DNA of 64,000 nt from Yamagishiella unicocca (Eukaryota > Chlorophyta > Chlorophyceae > Chlamydomonadales > Volvocaceae): the NCBI GenBank assembly GCA_003116995.1, contig BDSL01000017.1, positions 1,178,001 to 1,242,000 of the forward strand, in the 5' to 3' direction. The translations under genes and the position numbers were made by a program. Positions 34,779 to 48,402 of the stretch are shown piece by piece; position 1 is the stretch's first letter; each line of letters begins with the position of its first letter. The notes below the pieces were generated by a model, which did no database searches, was not told the DNA's origin, and saw nothing but the letters and a program-made list of their open reading frames with translations.

Positions 34779-36430
34779 TTAACCTCCAACTCCCAACAGC
34801 CCACACGAAACAGCTCCTCATGCAGGCTCCGGGGCAGGGCAGCTTGGGTATGCGGGCATGATCCACCCAAGTCGCTTGCCAACGACCAAGGGGCTTCCCA
34901 TCCAGTTGAGGTAGCGATAGGCCTAAACATCGTTGGGGCCGGTTGGACAGGCCCGTGGGTTGCGACCCACCCACCGTGCGCCAAACCGTGCACTAAATTG
35001 CTTTCAAACTGCTACCGGCCGTTCGCTTCATGGTAGCATCGTGCGCGACTAGGTCGTCGCCGTGCAGCCATCAGGCGGCCTCGCACCCAAACCATGCAGA
35101 AACTTGAGGACGAAGGGAACTGATTGAAGATTGGCTTTGCCGCTCTACCGGCAAGCCTCCACCCAGATAAAGCTGCTCAATCCTGATGATACCCATTAAT
35201 AAGGTGCTGAGAGAGCACTCGAAACGTATCTGTCTGCTGCTATCTGTCGGGCAAATTCAAACAGTAACCTTACCTCTGGCTGTCAGGAACGGTACACCTC
35301 AAAGGGCTCTCGCCGACGAGTAAACGGGTATGAACCAAACAAAGATTTGCACTTTAATGTGCTTTATGCGTTATCCATGTTCAGCACATGCAAGCGCAGG
35401 CGCGCAGCCGAACCTTTCCTTGCGCTTCCGGTACAGGATGCACTTCCTGGCACTCGTGTCATTTTGCACCTGGTGCTGGGGAATTGATAATTGGCTGCTA
35501 TACAGCAAATTGGCCGTCAATACTAAAATTCCTGACAATTGGTCGCGCGGAAAGCCTCCACCTGGCGATAGCTTCTCTCGTTGTTCGGTCACAATTTCAT
35601 ATAGTGCTTAGAAGCTTTGCATACCCTGGTGCGCTCATGACGACCAGGTCCAGGCGAGTGACCTTCCAGTGCGGTGCAAGCAGTAGTGTCAGTTATCGTA
35701 CTGCGGGCGGACTGCCCAGCTCCAGCTCCCTTGTAGCTGTTGCATTCTGCCGCGTCCATACTGGATTGTGAACCACATGTTTCCTGTGCATTAACAGTAA
35801 TGATAGCCAGCAACCAATTTGAGGTCGACCCTTACGAAGGCGAAACGGTGCACGTCCGCCTTTAGCCATCCATCTGGCCTATTACACATCCAATGATGCC
35901 AGGATTTCCTTTCAACTGAGTCATCCACGTAACCTTGCGTCAGAGCAGTGAATGTAAGCTCTGTTCTGGCTACATTCGTTCGAAGGACAGCCACCGGTAC
36001 CTCAGGATTGGGGTATGCATTTCAGCACAATGTTGCAAGAACATCTTTATGGCTGCTCCTAAAGCACATGTGCTTGCAGCTGCAATCCTGATAGTTCCAG
36101 CTGTATCCGACGTGCCCTGATGGCGAACGTCCATGGACGGCATGTTCTGCACTCGTTTGCCGCAATCAACAGCGCAACCATCCCAGGATTCGATACCTGG
36201 GTAAGAGTGGCATTGCAGAACTATTGGGGGCCTTCTTTGAGGTTTCTCATTATGCCATCCAGCCATGCTTCGTGCCTTGGGAAATGTTCTGACTGTACAG
36301 CTCCCGTTCTCTGGACCCGCAGGTTAATCCCGTTACTGAATACCCAGGATGCCGCTGAGGAAACGGGCCGGCGCCATTCCCAAAGTCACAACCGACGACC
36401 ATTACAACAACTGGCTTCATGCACTTTGCG

Positions 36431-37019
36431 TACTACGGGTGCAAAGTCGTGTTTTCGCCCCTTGCCCCCGCTGCCACCTGACTTCCGTAGGACAACATAC
36501 ATGGATTACCGTGCGGCGGCGGCGCAGCGGCACCGCGGCTGAGGCGCTGCTTGGACGGCTGTTCGACAACGGGACCGCTGCCGTGTCGCCAGCCGGTCTT
36601 GGTTTCATGCATGCCAACTGTGCGATCGCCTCACCGCATTTCGTTTCCTTGATTACTACGGGTGCCAAGTCGTGTTTTCGCCCCTTGCCCCCGCTGCCAC
36701 CTGCCTTCCGTAGGACAACATACGTGGATTACCGTGCGCCGGCGGCGCAGCGGCACCGCGGCTGAGGCGCTGCTTGGACGGCTGTTCGACAACGGGACCG
36801 CTGCCGTGTCGCCAGCCGGTCTTGGTTTCATGCATGCCAACTGTACGATCGCCTCACCGCATTTCGTTTCCTTGATTACTACGAGTGCCAAGCCGTGTTT
36901 TCGCCCCTTGCCCCCGCTGCCACCTGCCTTCCGTAGGACAACATACATGGATTACCGTGCGGCGGCGGCGCAGCGGCACCGCGGCTGAGGCGCTGCTTGG
37001 ACGGCTGTTCGACAACGGA
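36431..37019. repeat. 223-bp tandem subrepeat, u4, three steps
   Basis: Steps begin at 36431, 36654 and 36877. The middle step has ACATACGTGG and GTGCGCCGG; the junction before the last has TGTACGATCG and ACGAGTGCCAAGCCG, so steps can be told apart. Confidence 0.9.
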
Positions 37020-38280
37020 CGTCACTGCAGCCGCTGTTCAATCTCCGCACGCGCTCTTACGAAAGGGAGTGGCCGTTAGCTCTGGTCAGATTAGCTTCAC
37101 TCACATGCCCTGGCTTTCAGGCTGTCTCTGCACCATGCAAGCGTTTCACTGTATGATCCTTTGCTCCTGCAGGTCGCTGTGTTGCCAGCCTACCATGGTC
37201 CCAGTCACGGCGCAGCAGAGCGCGAGGTCCGACTGTCGAGTTGCAGTCTCTTCTAGCCCGGCCACGTGGGGCGGCCCTGCGTGACATTACCGGGGCCTCA
37301 TCACTGAACGCAGCGGGCTCACGCATTACGCTTGTGGTGTGGGGAGGACCGAGTGACCCGCCGACACCGCAGGAAGATATGCGGTATGGGACAAGTGCCG
37401 CCTGTCCCATACTGCTACATGCATTCCTTGCTGACGAGCTGGAGTGCCGGCGGGCAAATTGATATCCCTCTCCAGCCCTGTTCTCCAGCCCTGTGGCTTT
37501 CTGCGGAGGTACGCGCCTGCCAGGTATGCAGCCCAATGTCGCATTTGCCAAGTAGCCAGGAAATGTCACTATGTTGCGTAATGGTGGGTGCTCATAGGGT
37601 TTGGGGTTTGGTTGTTGCTGCAATGCAGGTCCAATCGATAGTGGCTACTCTTCCGCCCAGTGCATGATCATGGATGAATTACGACACGCAATTGTTATCT
37701 CCACGCCTAAATCTTGCGCCAGCGGGGCCGCAGTGCATCCCAGGCGGTGAGCAGCGTGGGATGGCGTGGGTAAGTCGGGCCCAACCGTCAACCAACAGTC
37801 TTGCGAACCATCAGGGCATAACCTCAGATGATGATCACCATCACCTGCTAGTTCTTCGCAGCCTTACGCTTCCATGATGCGTCATCATTCAAGGGGTGCA
37901 TTCTTGCATGATCTGGACGTCTGGACCAATGGGAAGGGAGTCGCGTCTTGATGCCAACGACAGTGACCCACGGGAACACGATCGAATAGCGTATTGGCAG
38001 CGCTCTTTATTGTTACGATCCAAACTACGAATGGGAGGAAGGGAGTCGCGGCTTGGTGCAAACGACAGCGACCCACGGGAAAATTACGATCTAAGCGAGG
38101 CTTCCCACTCTCCCTGACCGCCCCTCCTTCCCAGGCGGGGCCCACGTCGCGTCGAGCCAGACAGCAGCCCCGGACCTCCCTTGCAGCCCTGCTGGCGCCA
38201 CGCAGCCGCAGCAGCTCACCGGGTCACCAGCTCGCTTGTACTGACCCCAGGACCCGCCACCATGACTATCGCGACATCTG

Positions 38281-38649
38281 CTACTGCGATGAACCTAATA
38301 GCTGCTGCCGTTCGGCTGCCAGCCACGCCAGCACCTCGTTCCGATCCACCCCCGGCCGCCGGCCCGCCGCCTTCACTGCCACATCCCAATCCACCGGGTA
38401 GCCTGCTTCTACCAGCCAGCGCAGCACAGGAAGCTCCAGGCCCAGTCCGTCAAGGACTGCCAGGAGAGGCCCAGCCGCCGCAAGCAGCGCAGCCAGGTCG
38501 CTGTTGCCAGCAGCGGCACTGTACGGTTGTCCTGAGAGAAGAGAAGGGATGTTGCGTTGAGGGATTACCATGACGAGATGAGACGTGGGGGGTTGCGGAT
38601 AGAAACCGCCGGATGCGCTCCCCCAGAGGTTTCCTTCGGACAGCAACAC
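38281..38649 (-). pseudogene. Ankyrin-like terminal exon, u4
   Basis: Peptide identical to the u1 copy. One base differs (38404) and is synonymous in this frame (Ala codon of EAGYP). Exon part 38281-38531. Confidence 0.55.
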
Positions 38650-38651
38650 CG

Positions 38652-38669
38652 AACCCTAAAACCCTAACC
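38652..38669. repeat. Telomere-like motif, u4
   Basis: Identical to the motif at 11722-11739. Confidence 0.5.
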
Positions 38670-38850
38670 AGCATCCCATCTATCCCACCCGCACCCTTCA
38701 GTCGCTTCAGATCGCCAACCTTCTTATGCGATTTCCCCCAGTACGTGGAACCCTTAGCGCTCTCCTTTTAATATCGTTGGGCCTGGTTCGGACGTCAATG
38801 GTTTCGGTAGCTCTCCATGTCCCTCTGCGACCTCCCTGCTCGGCCCTGCG

Positions 38851-39045
38851 CCCCCCCCTGGTCCTCCTGCACATCAGCACCCCCCTGGTCCCCCACGCAC
38901 ATCAGCACCCCCCTGGTCCCCCGCACAGCAGCACCCCCTGGTCCCCCGCACAGCAGCACGCCCCCTAGTCCCCCGCACAGCAGCATCCCCCTGGTCCCCC
39001 GCACAGCAGCACCCCCTGGTCCCCCGCACAGCAGCACCCCCTGGC
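38851..39045. repeat. 25-bp minisatellite, u4, about 7 copies
   Basis: Same copy order as u2. Confidence 0.95.
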
Positions 39046-39080
39046 TGACACCCCCCTCCCGAACCGAACTCACCATATGA

Positions 39081-39266
39081 CTAAGCGGCAGCACCCGCCG
39101 AGCCGCCCACCCTCGACCTAGGTACCAAAGGCTCCGGCAGCGCCCGCCCGCCGTCGCCGTCCGTAAAATGCATGGCCCATAACCGACATAACATGCAACG
39201 ACGGATGACCTTGCGGATCACACTATGGGTGGTGCGGCCTGGACCCACCACCACCGCCACCACCAC
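39081..39266 (-). pseudogene. Integrase-like fragment, u4/u5 junction copy
   Basis: Same frame and peptide as the copy at 12126-12311. Confidence 0.5.
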
Positions 39267-40084
39267 TACCCGGTGGTTGCTGCGTCGGCTTCGATGCTTG
39301 TGGCGGGTCCCGTGGGGGCAGTTATGGTTGCGGAAGTAGTCTGCGTGTAGGTGCAGGGAGGCAGTGGGGACGGCGGCGGACCCTCGGAGGCGACGACGCC
39401 GCGGCCGCTGCTTCCGGTCGCCTGCGTCCGGCGCGCGATGGGAGGTTCGGGTGAGGTGGGGCGAGTTGAGGTCAGGGTGAGGTGGGGCGAGCGGAGGACA
39501 GGGTGAGGTGGGGCGCTGTCATTTGTAGCGTTGTTCTGTGGGTAGCTGTGCGGTGCCACAAACACACCACACGGCCAAATTTGTCCCGGAACCCCCGGAA
39601 GCCAGGCCTGCGCATGGGCAACTCTTTTCCGGGACCCCCGGAGCGACCCCCACAAGCTTTAGGGGATTCTTGCCACACTCACGAAACGCTTAGGTCCCGT
39701 CCGTCTTGCCAAACGCCGCATACCACGCGCTGAGCCCCACATCAAGCGCTGCCGCACCGCCATCGCCGCGTTGCGGGTGCTCCTCGAGCAGCCAGTAGGC
39801 AAGCTGCACTCGAATGCGTCTTCCCCCCAATGTCCCACGGCGCGCACCGCCAGCACAGCGACAGCTGCCCGCTCCGTCCTCACCTTTCCCGCCCTGCCCT
39901 CACCGCCCTTCCAGCTCTCGGAGGCTGCTCCTGCTCGCCGCCCTCACCCAGCACCAGCACCAGCGCGCACCCTCGCCCGGGGATGTCCTCCTGCCGGCAC
40001 CTCTCGCTGCCGGCGACTTCGCCGGCAGAGGCCTGGTCCTGGAGGTTCGCGTGCCGGCTCCAGGGAGGGCGATCCCGGCCCGGG

Positions 40085-40362
40085 CAGGCCCGTGTACAAG
40101 TGGCCGGCACCGCCTCACGCAGCGCCCCCTGGCCCTGCTCCTTGTCGTACCTGCAGCGGCGGCAGGAGTGGGCACCGGCGCAAAGAAGGCCAACTCATAC
40201 CCCGCCGCCGTCCTGCCGGGGTGGGACCAGCCCCACACAGCACTCCTGCCCCGCAACCCCGCCAAGCGCCGTGCACACCACATAGCCTGACCTATGGGTT
40301 CATTCATACAGGTTCATTCGCACCTCGGGAAACAGGCAGCTGGCGTGCAGCTTGCCGAAGTC
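40085..40362 (-). pseudogene. dapL: LL-diaminopimelate aminotransferase fragment, u5
   Basis: Same content as the u2 copy at 13130-13407. Confidence 0.65.
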
Positions 40363-43300
40363 CCAGCTTCGGAAACAGGCAGCTCGGCGCCTGGGGAAAG
40401 GGAGAGACAGCACGTCGTTTGCAGCGCGGAGTTAGTGGGCGGTGGCCACCGTCAACGAGGTTTCCAAGCTTGAAACACACGCCCGGAGCACAACGTGCAA
40501 TCCCGTGTGGAATCACGATGACGTCCAGCGTAGCAAGTGCTCTTCTCAGCAGCGGCCCGCGTCCTCCTACCCACATCTTCGAGTGCCGCCTAGGCACCCT
40601 GTTCCCTTAGCCGGTCTTCCCATGCTAAGCTTGTCCCTGCTTCCTCACATCAGCCCCCACCCTCCCCTTTTTGCGCGCCGGACCACGGATTTCCTCTCGA
40701 CATCCCCCCACATCCTATTGTATTCCGCTCGTGGAGGCACCGTTTGACCGAACGCAGACGCCAGCAACCACGAGTGGGGCCTTGATTACCTTTGGGACCA
40801 GCAGAACCTCATCGCTGGCGTTGGTTGGCATCAACATCGCGCTGAGAGCCAGGTTCTTGCTGAATTTGCTGGTATTCGGTTGCCTTTCCCGCCATCCTAC
40901 CGTCCATCGGCAGCAGACCGGCAACCTATTGCTGTAGCCTCCAGCATACCATTTAGTGGTGCTGTCCTTCCCAAATCTTGCTCCAAGATGCAGGCAGCGA
41001 CATATAACAGCTGGATACCGGTATGCGATAAGTTTGTGTTCCTGCGGTGCCTGCTTCTTCTACAAGCCGAGTTAGGGCAGGCGGGCGTCACATTTTACAA
41101 TTCATTTGGTTGTGATACTCGAGCTTCAGCCTTAACTAGGGCTATCCCCTGTGTCGCTATCTGCAGTACGGATAAGCTTCCGGCGCCATGCGGCTCCTCT
41201 TCGCAGACTGACAATATTAAGCTCTACGATTACTTGATTAGACCATTAATTCCTCCAATCCCTGACTCGCATCAGGCATCCTGCTGCTGGCGTTGTCCAC
41301 TAAGTCCATGGCCCACGGCCCTAACGAACAGGCTAACATGACGTCATGATGAGCTTTCGTGGTTGAGGTCGATTCTAGACAGTTGAATAGGCCGAACAGC
41401 AGTGTGGGGCCACAGGCAACACTTGCGGGACAGCAGGCGGTGCGCGAACGGCTCCTGGACAGCGGCTGGATGCTCCTTTGCTGTCAGTGCAACCTACGTT
41501 GTTTTTCCGCTGCGAATGCGGAGATAGATGCAGTCGACTCTGCTGCCAGGGCATCCTGTGTGCCATTCACTTGCTTCTACGGCTGCTCCCGCACTCCTCG
41601 TTCCGCCCCACCCCGCTGTCTACCTGCTTCAGCGACTCCAATAGGTCATCCTTCTTGCAGTAGTCGGCGCTGGCGGCTGCCGCCGTCATGAGACGCCTGG
41701 GCGCGCCCTGTGGGTCTCATGCGGCCAGTGGTGGGGTGGCACCTGACACTGGCGGAACACGCAGGGGCCAGCGGCGGTGACGGGCGCTCACGGTAGGGAA
41801 GGGCGGGGGAATCGTATGCGTACCGTGTTCGTGATCGCCGTTTAGTAGGGTGTGTTGGGCATTGCGGGCCGCGCTACTACTGGTGGAGTAATGGCGCTGG
41901 AAGGGAACGCAGCCAGGGTAGGAGGGCATAGGGGAGGACAGTGGGGAATAACGGGTTTAGGTGGGGAGTGGACAAACCGAGCGGGGGGGGGGGCCGGATC
42001 AGAAGGTAAAACCGCCGTGCCCCGAACTTATTCGTTCCTGCTCTGGCTACGTCTGCAGGAGTCTCGCATGCGCCTCGAGGACTTGTAGGTGGGGTGGGGA
42101 GGTAAATCTGGCAAGCATTTGGAGCTTTCGTGAACACAGGGAATGCCGGCACCCTCTTGGCATGCATCCCCCACCCACCCGGTCCACCACCTCCGGTAGC
42201 TGCCGGTCGTCCGACCTCCCCCTGCGGGCGAAGCGCTTGAGGTGCGGCTGGGTCGGGGGCCGGGCGGCGGTGACTGCAGCGGAGGCGATTGATAATCCTT
42301 AGTGTGCATCGTGCCATCGGCCAGATTGCTCATTGCTCGATCCGTGGGCAACTAGCAGCAAGGCGGAGTGCCGACACTGTATCCGTCCAGTTCACCTAGG
42401 GTCGACATGCCCATCTCGCTTGCACATGTTCCCACAGTGGCACAGCCCCGCCTTACAGTTCGCACCAACCATTCCCGTGTAGCAGAAGTGGGAATGCCCG
42501 CTACCGGCGTCCTCACGGACCTCAGTCCCCGACCAATGTTGCCATCCGAATGGCGGTGGTAAACACCGGCACCTTGTTGAGGAATCTGGGTCCCCTCGCA
42601 CCTATTTCCACCTGGCGCTTGCCCAGTCCAACCCTTGCAGCCCACGATCCTCGCCACACCACTTGTATCGGCCACGCTGCTGCCCATGGATCGGCAACCC
42701 GCAGAACCACCTGAGCAGCCCCGCAAGCTGCAACTAGTAAGGGCATGTGCCTGATATGCCGTCTTTCTGCAGATGGCGCTGCTTCTAATGATGGAAGAGG
42801 AGCGCAATGTATTTGGAGCAGGGCACCAGGTACGAGACGCGAATGCGCGAGCAGTCGCTGGCCGGTTGGTTGTGCCGTGCTTTCCGCAGCGTATATCCAC
42901 TAATCGAAGCTATGCTTGCGTTAGCTCCACGCAGCTGTCTTGCGTAAAGCTCGGGGAGTCGTGTCGCTTCTGGCTTCGGGTAGGGCCCAGCAAGTACTGA
43001 CGGCGATACGTAAAAGGCTTGCGCGCATCCTTTATCGTTATCCCAAGCGCTTCGTGTTTGTTCGTATGTCACAGCCACAGCAAAGCGCAGACACATGAAC
43101 GGCTTGAGACACACGGAGCGAGCTGTTTGGAACGGTTAGAGCGCCGACGAACGGGGCTGTGGAAATTCAAGTAAATCTGAGGATGGCGTGCGGTTGTTTT
43201 GATGAAGCGGTCTGTCTCCCCTACCGAAACAGTCGCTGTTGCTGTGTAGTTACGGCATTCTGATGGCGGTACTGCGTGTAGGTCTGCTCCAGGGAGCGAG

Positions 43301-43483
43301 GCAACCTGAGTTAGTCTCGGGTGGGCCGGCTGGTCGCCTTGCTATTTTCGTTCGCCAGGTATGCTCCGGATGTAATCGCCCAATACATCAACTTTCCGTG
43401 CGGCTGCGAGGGCTCCTGAGGAGCCCTTTTGCCCTGTTGGATCCTGACACATGTAACAATTAAAAATAAACGACGAAAATGTC

Positions 43484-43914
43484 TCACTTCTTCATGAATG
43501 CGACCACCGGCTCTCCCGGCAGCAGCTCCTGGAGGTCGTGGATGGCCGCCTTCAGTTTCTCGGTTACAAGTTACAACTTCGGCACAAGTGCGCAAACGCC
43601 GGTAGAAGCCGGGGGGCCCACGGACGGTTATAAGCCTTCTTATGACACGTTGGTGGGCGGGTGCATCCTCGTCCCCCCGTGAACATTTGAGCGCGAGGCG
43701 CTTCATCGCCGCGTGCCTAGTGTCCCAAACGCCATAGAGAAAGTTGGCCACGGCCAGAGGCGCTTACCCCATTGTCGTGGCCCTGCAATGTTGTCGCGTC
43801 CTCGAACTTCGCTCGCAAGCTCACATGGGCCACTCCTTTAAAAACGTGCATGTCATCCTCGACAGCGCCGCACGTGCAAAATCGGCAGATACGCTCAGCA
43901 CGCCCGTCGGCCGG
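43484..43914 (-). pseudogene. Retroelement C-terminal zinc-knuckle relic, u5
   Basis: Same three pieces as the u2 copy; zinc-knuckle part at 43768-43914. Confidence 0.55.
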
Positions 43915-45566
43915 TTAACCTCCAACTCCCAACAGCCCACACGAAACAGCTCCTCATGCAGGCTCCGGGGCAGGGCAGCTTGGGTATGCGGGCATGATCC
44001 ACCCAAGTCGCTTGCCAACGACCAAGGGGCTTCCCATCCAGTTGAGGTAGCGATAGGCCTAAACATCGTTGGGGCCGGTTGGACAGGCCCGTGGGTTGCG
44101 ACCCACCCACCGTGCGCCAAACCGTGCACTAAATTGCTTTCAAACTGCTACCGGCCGTTCGCTTCATGGTAGCATCGTGCGCGACTAGGTCGTCGCCGTG
44201 CAGCCATCAGGCGGCCTCGCACCCAAACCATGCAGAAACTTGAGGACGAAGGGAACTGATTGAAGATTGGCTTTGCCGCTCTACCGGCAAGCCTCCACCC
44301 AGATAAAGCTGCTCAATCCTGATGATACCCATTAATAAGGTGCTGAGAGAGCACTCGAAACGTATCTGTCTGCTGCTATCTGTCGGGCAAATTCAAACAG
44401 TAACCTTACCTCTGGCTGTCAGGAACGGTACACCTCAAAGGGCTCTCGCCGACGAGTAAACGGGTATGAACCAAACAAAGATTTGCACTTTAATGTGCTT
44501 TATGCGTTATCCATGTTCAGCACATGCAAGCGCAGGCGCGCAGCCGAACCTTTCCTTGCGCTTCCGGTACAGGATGCACTTCCTGGCACTCGTGTCATTT
44601 TGCACCTGGTGCTGGGGAATTGATAATTGGCTGCTATACAGCAAATTGGCCGTCAATACTAAAATTCCTGACAATTGGTCGCGCGGAAAGCCTCCACCTG
44701 GCGATAGCTTCTCTCGTTGTTCGGTCACAATTTCATATAGTGCTTAGAAGCTTTGCATACCCTGGTGCGCTCATGACGACCAGGTCCAGGCGAGTGACCT
44801 TCCAGTGCGGTGCAAGCAGTAGTGTCAGTTATCGTACTGCGGGCGGACTGCCCAGCTCCAGCTCCCTTGTAGCTGTTGCATTCTGCCGCGTCCATACTGG
44901 ATTGTGAACCACATGTTTCCTGTGCATTAACAGTAATGATAGCCAGCAACCAATTTGAGGTCGACCCTTACGAAGGCGAAACGGTGCACGTCCGCCTTTA
45001 GCCATCCATCTGGCCTATTACACATCCAATGATGCCAGGATTTCCTTTCAACTGAGTCATCCACGTAACCTTGCGTCAGAGCAGTGAATGTAAGCTCTGT
45101 TCTGGCTACATTCGTTCGAAGGACAGCCACCGGTACCTCAGGATTGGGGTATGCATTTCAGCACAATGTTGCAAGAACATCTTTATGGCTGCTCCTAAAG
45201 CACATGTGCTTGCAGCTGCAATCCTGATAGTTCCAGCTGTATCCGACGTGCCCTGATGGCGAACGTCCATGGACGGCATGTTCTGCACTCGTTTGCCGCA
45301 ATCAACAGCGCAACCATCCCAGGATTCGATACCTGGGTAAGAGTGGCATTGCAGAACTATTGGGGGCCTTCTTTGAGGTTTCTCATTATGCCATCCAGCC
45401 ATGCTTCGTGCCTTGGGAAATGTTCTGACTGTACAGCTCCCGTTCTCTGGACCCGCAGGTTAATCCCGTTACTGAATACCCAGGATGCCGCTGAGGAAAC
45501 GGGCCGGCGCCATTCCCAAAGTCACAACCGACGACCATTACAACAACTGGCTTCATGCACTTTGCG

Positions 45567-46155
45567 TACTACGGGTGCAAAGTCGTGTTTTCGCCCCTTG
45601 CCCCCGCTGCCACCTGACTTCCGTAGGACAACATACATGGATTACCGTGCGGCGGCGGCGCAGCGGCACCGCGGCTGAGGCGCTGCTTGGACGGCTGTTC
45701 GACAACGGGACCGCTGCCGTGTCGCCAGCCGGTCTTGGTTTCATGCATGCCAACTGTGCGATCGCCTCACCGCATTTCGTTTCCTTGATTACTACGGGTG
45801 CCAAGTCGTGTTTTCGCCCCTTGCCCCCGCTGCCACCTGCCTTCCGTAGGACAACATACGTGGATTACCGTGCGCCGGCGGCGCAGCGGCACCGCGGCTG
45901 AGGCGCTGCTTGGACGGCTGTTCGACAACGGGACCGCTGCCGTGTCGCCAGCCGGTCTTGGTTTCATGCATGCCAACTGTACGATCGCCTCACCGCATTT
46001 CGTTTCCTTGATTACTACGAGTGCCAAGCCGTGTTTTCGCCCCTTGCCCCCGCTGCCACCTGCCTTCCGTAGGACAACATACATGGATTACCGTGCGGCG
46101 GCGGCGCAGCGGCACCGCGGCTGAGGCGCTGCTTGGACGGCTGTTCGACAACGGA
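45567..46155. repeat. 223-bp tandem subrepeat, u5, three steps
   Basis: Same three steps and the same step-specific variants as in u4. Confidence 0.9.
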
Positions 46156-47416
46156 CGTCACTGCAGCCGCTGTTCAATCTCCGCACGCGCTCTTACGAAA
46201 GGGAGTGGCCGTTAGCTCTGGTCAGATTAGCTTCACTCACATGCCCTGGCTTTCAGGCTGTCTCTGCACCATGCAAGCGTTTCACTGTATGATCCTTTGC
46301 TCCTGCAGGTCGCTGTGTTGCCAGCCTACCATGGTCCCAGTCACGGCGCAGCAGAGCGCGAGGTCCGACTGTCGAGTTGCAGTCTCTTCTAGCCCGGCCA
46401 CGTGGGGCGGCCCTGCGTGACATTACCGGGGCCTCATCACTGAACGCAGCGGGCTCACGCATTACGCTTGTGGTGTGGGGAGGACCGAGTGACCCGCCGA
46501 CACCGCAGGAAGATATGCGGTATGGGACAAGTGCCGCCTGTCCCATACTGCTACATGCATTCCTTGCTGACGAGCTGGAGTGCCGGCGGGCAAATTGATA
46601 TCCCTCTCCAGCCCTGTTCTCCAGCCCTGTGGCTTTCTGCGGAGGTACGCGCCTGCCAGGTATGCAGCCCAATGTCGCATTTGCCAAGTAGCCAGGAAAT
46701 GTCACTATGTTGCGTAATGGTGGGTGCTCATAGGGTTTGGGGTTTGGTTGTTGCTGCAATGCAGGTCCAATCGATAGTGGCTACTCTTCCGCCCAGTGCA
46801 TGATCATGGATGAATTACGACACGCAATTGTTATCTCCACGCCTAAATCTTGCGCCAGCGGGGCCGCAGTGCATCCCAGGCGGTGAGCAGCGTGGGATGG
46901 CGTGGGTAAGTCGGGCCCAACCGTCAACCAACAGTCTTGCGAACCATCAGGGCATAACCTCAGATGATGATCACCATCACCTGCTAGTTCTTCGCAGCCT
47001 TACGCTTCCATGATGCGTCATCATTCAAGGGGTGCATTCTTGCATGATCTGGACGTCTGGACCAATGGGAAGGGAGTCGCGTCTTGATGCCAACGACAGT
47101 GACCCACGGGAACACGATCGAATAGCGTATTGGCAGCGCTCTTTATTGTTACGATCCAAACTACGAATGGGAGGAAGGGAGTCGCGGCTTGGTGCAAACG
47201 ACAGCGACCCACGGGAAAATTACGATCTAAGCGAGGCTTCCCACTCTCCCTGACCGCCCCTCCTTCCCAGGCGGGGCCCACGTCGCGTCGAGCCAGACAG
47301 CAGCCCCGGACCTCCCTTGCAGCCCTGCTGGCGCCACGCAGCCGCAGCAGCTCACCGGGTCACCAGCTCGCTTGTACTGACCCCAGGACCCGCCACCATG
47401 ACTATCGCGACATCTG

Positions 47417-47785
47417 CTACTGCGATGAACCTAATAGCTGCTGCCGTTCGGCTGCCAGCCACGCCAGCACCTCGTTCCGATCCACCCCCGGCCGCCGGCC
47501 CGCCGCCTTCACTGCCACATCCCAATCCACCGGGTAGCCTGCTTCTACCAGCCAGCGCAGCACAGGAAGCTCCAGGCCCAGTCCGTCAAGGACTGCCAGG
47601 AGAGGCCCAGCCGCCGCAAGCAGCGCAGCCAGGTCGCTGTTGCCAGCAGCGGCACTGTACGGTTGTCCTGAGAGAAGAGAAGGGATGTTGCGTTGAGGGA
47701 TTACCATGACGAGATGAGACGTGGGGGGTTGCGGATAGAAACCGCCGGATGCGCTCCCCCAGAGGTTTCCTTCGGACAGCAACAC
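47417..47785 (-). pseudogene. Ankyrin-like terminal exon, u5
   Basis: Same as the u4 copy, including the synonymous change (47540). Exon part 47417-47667. Confidence 0.55.
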
Positions 47786-47787
47786 CG

Positions 47788-47805
47788 AACCCTAAAACCC
47801 TAACC
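47788..47805. repeat. Telomere-like motif, u5
   Basis: Identical to the motif at 11722-11739. Confidence 0.5.
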
Positions 47806-47986
47806 AGCATCCCATCTATCCCACCCGCACCCTTCAGTCGCTTCAGATCGCCAACCTTCTTATGCGATTTCCCCCAGTACGTGGAACCCTTAGCGCTCTC
47901 CTTTTAATATCGTTGGGCCTGGTTCGGACGTCAATGGTTTCGGTAGCTCTCCATGTCCCTCTGCGACCTCCCTGCTCGGCCCTGCG

Positions 47987-48180
47987 CCCCCCCCTGGTCC
48001 TCCTGCACATCAGCACCCCCCTGGTCCCCCACGCACATCAGCACCCCCCTGGTCCCCCGCACAGCAGCACCCCCTGGTCCCCCGCACAGCAGCACGCCCC
48101 CTAGTCCCCCGCACAGCAGCATCCCCCTGGTCCCCCGCACAGCAGCACCCCCTGGTCCCCCGCACAGCAGCACCCCCTGG
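47987..48180. repeat. 25-bp minisatellite, u5, about 7 copies
   Basis: Same copy order as u2. Confidence 0.95.
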
Positions 48181-48216
48181 CTGACACCCCCCTCCCGAAC
48201 CGAACTCACCATATGA

Positions 48217-48402
48217 CTAAGCGGCAGCACCCGCCGAGCCGCCCACCCTCGACCTAGGTACCAAAGGCTCCGGCAGCGCCCGCCCGCCGTCGCCGTCCGT
48301 AAAATGCATGGCCCATAACCGACATAACATGCAACGACGGATGACCTTGCGGATCACACTATGGGTGGTGCGGCCTGGACCCACCACCACCGCCACCACC
48401 AC
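48217..48402 (-). pseudogene. Integrase-like fragment, u5/u6 junction copy
   Basis: Same frame and peptide as the copy at 12126-12311. Confidence 0.5.

Larger units (their letters stand above)
29956..39090. repeat. Array unit u4, core unit, 9135 bp
   Basis: u4 has the core layout with three steps of the 223-bp subrepeat. It shares several private bases with u5, for example a T in CCCGTTACTG near 36337 and a T at 38404. Confidence 0.95.
39091..48226. repeat. Array unit u5, core unit, 9136 bp
   Basis: u5 is essentially a duplicate of u4: same length to one base, same three-step subrepeat with the same variants in each step, and the same private substitutions (for example near 45473 and 47540). 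The extra base is in the poly-G run near 41985. Confidence 0.95.
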
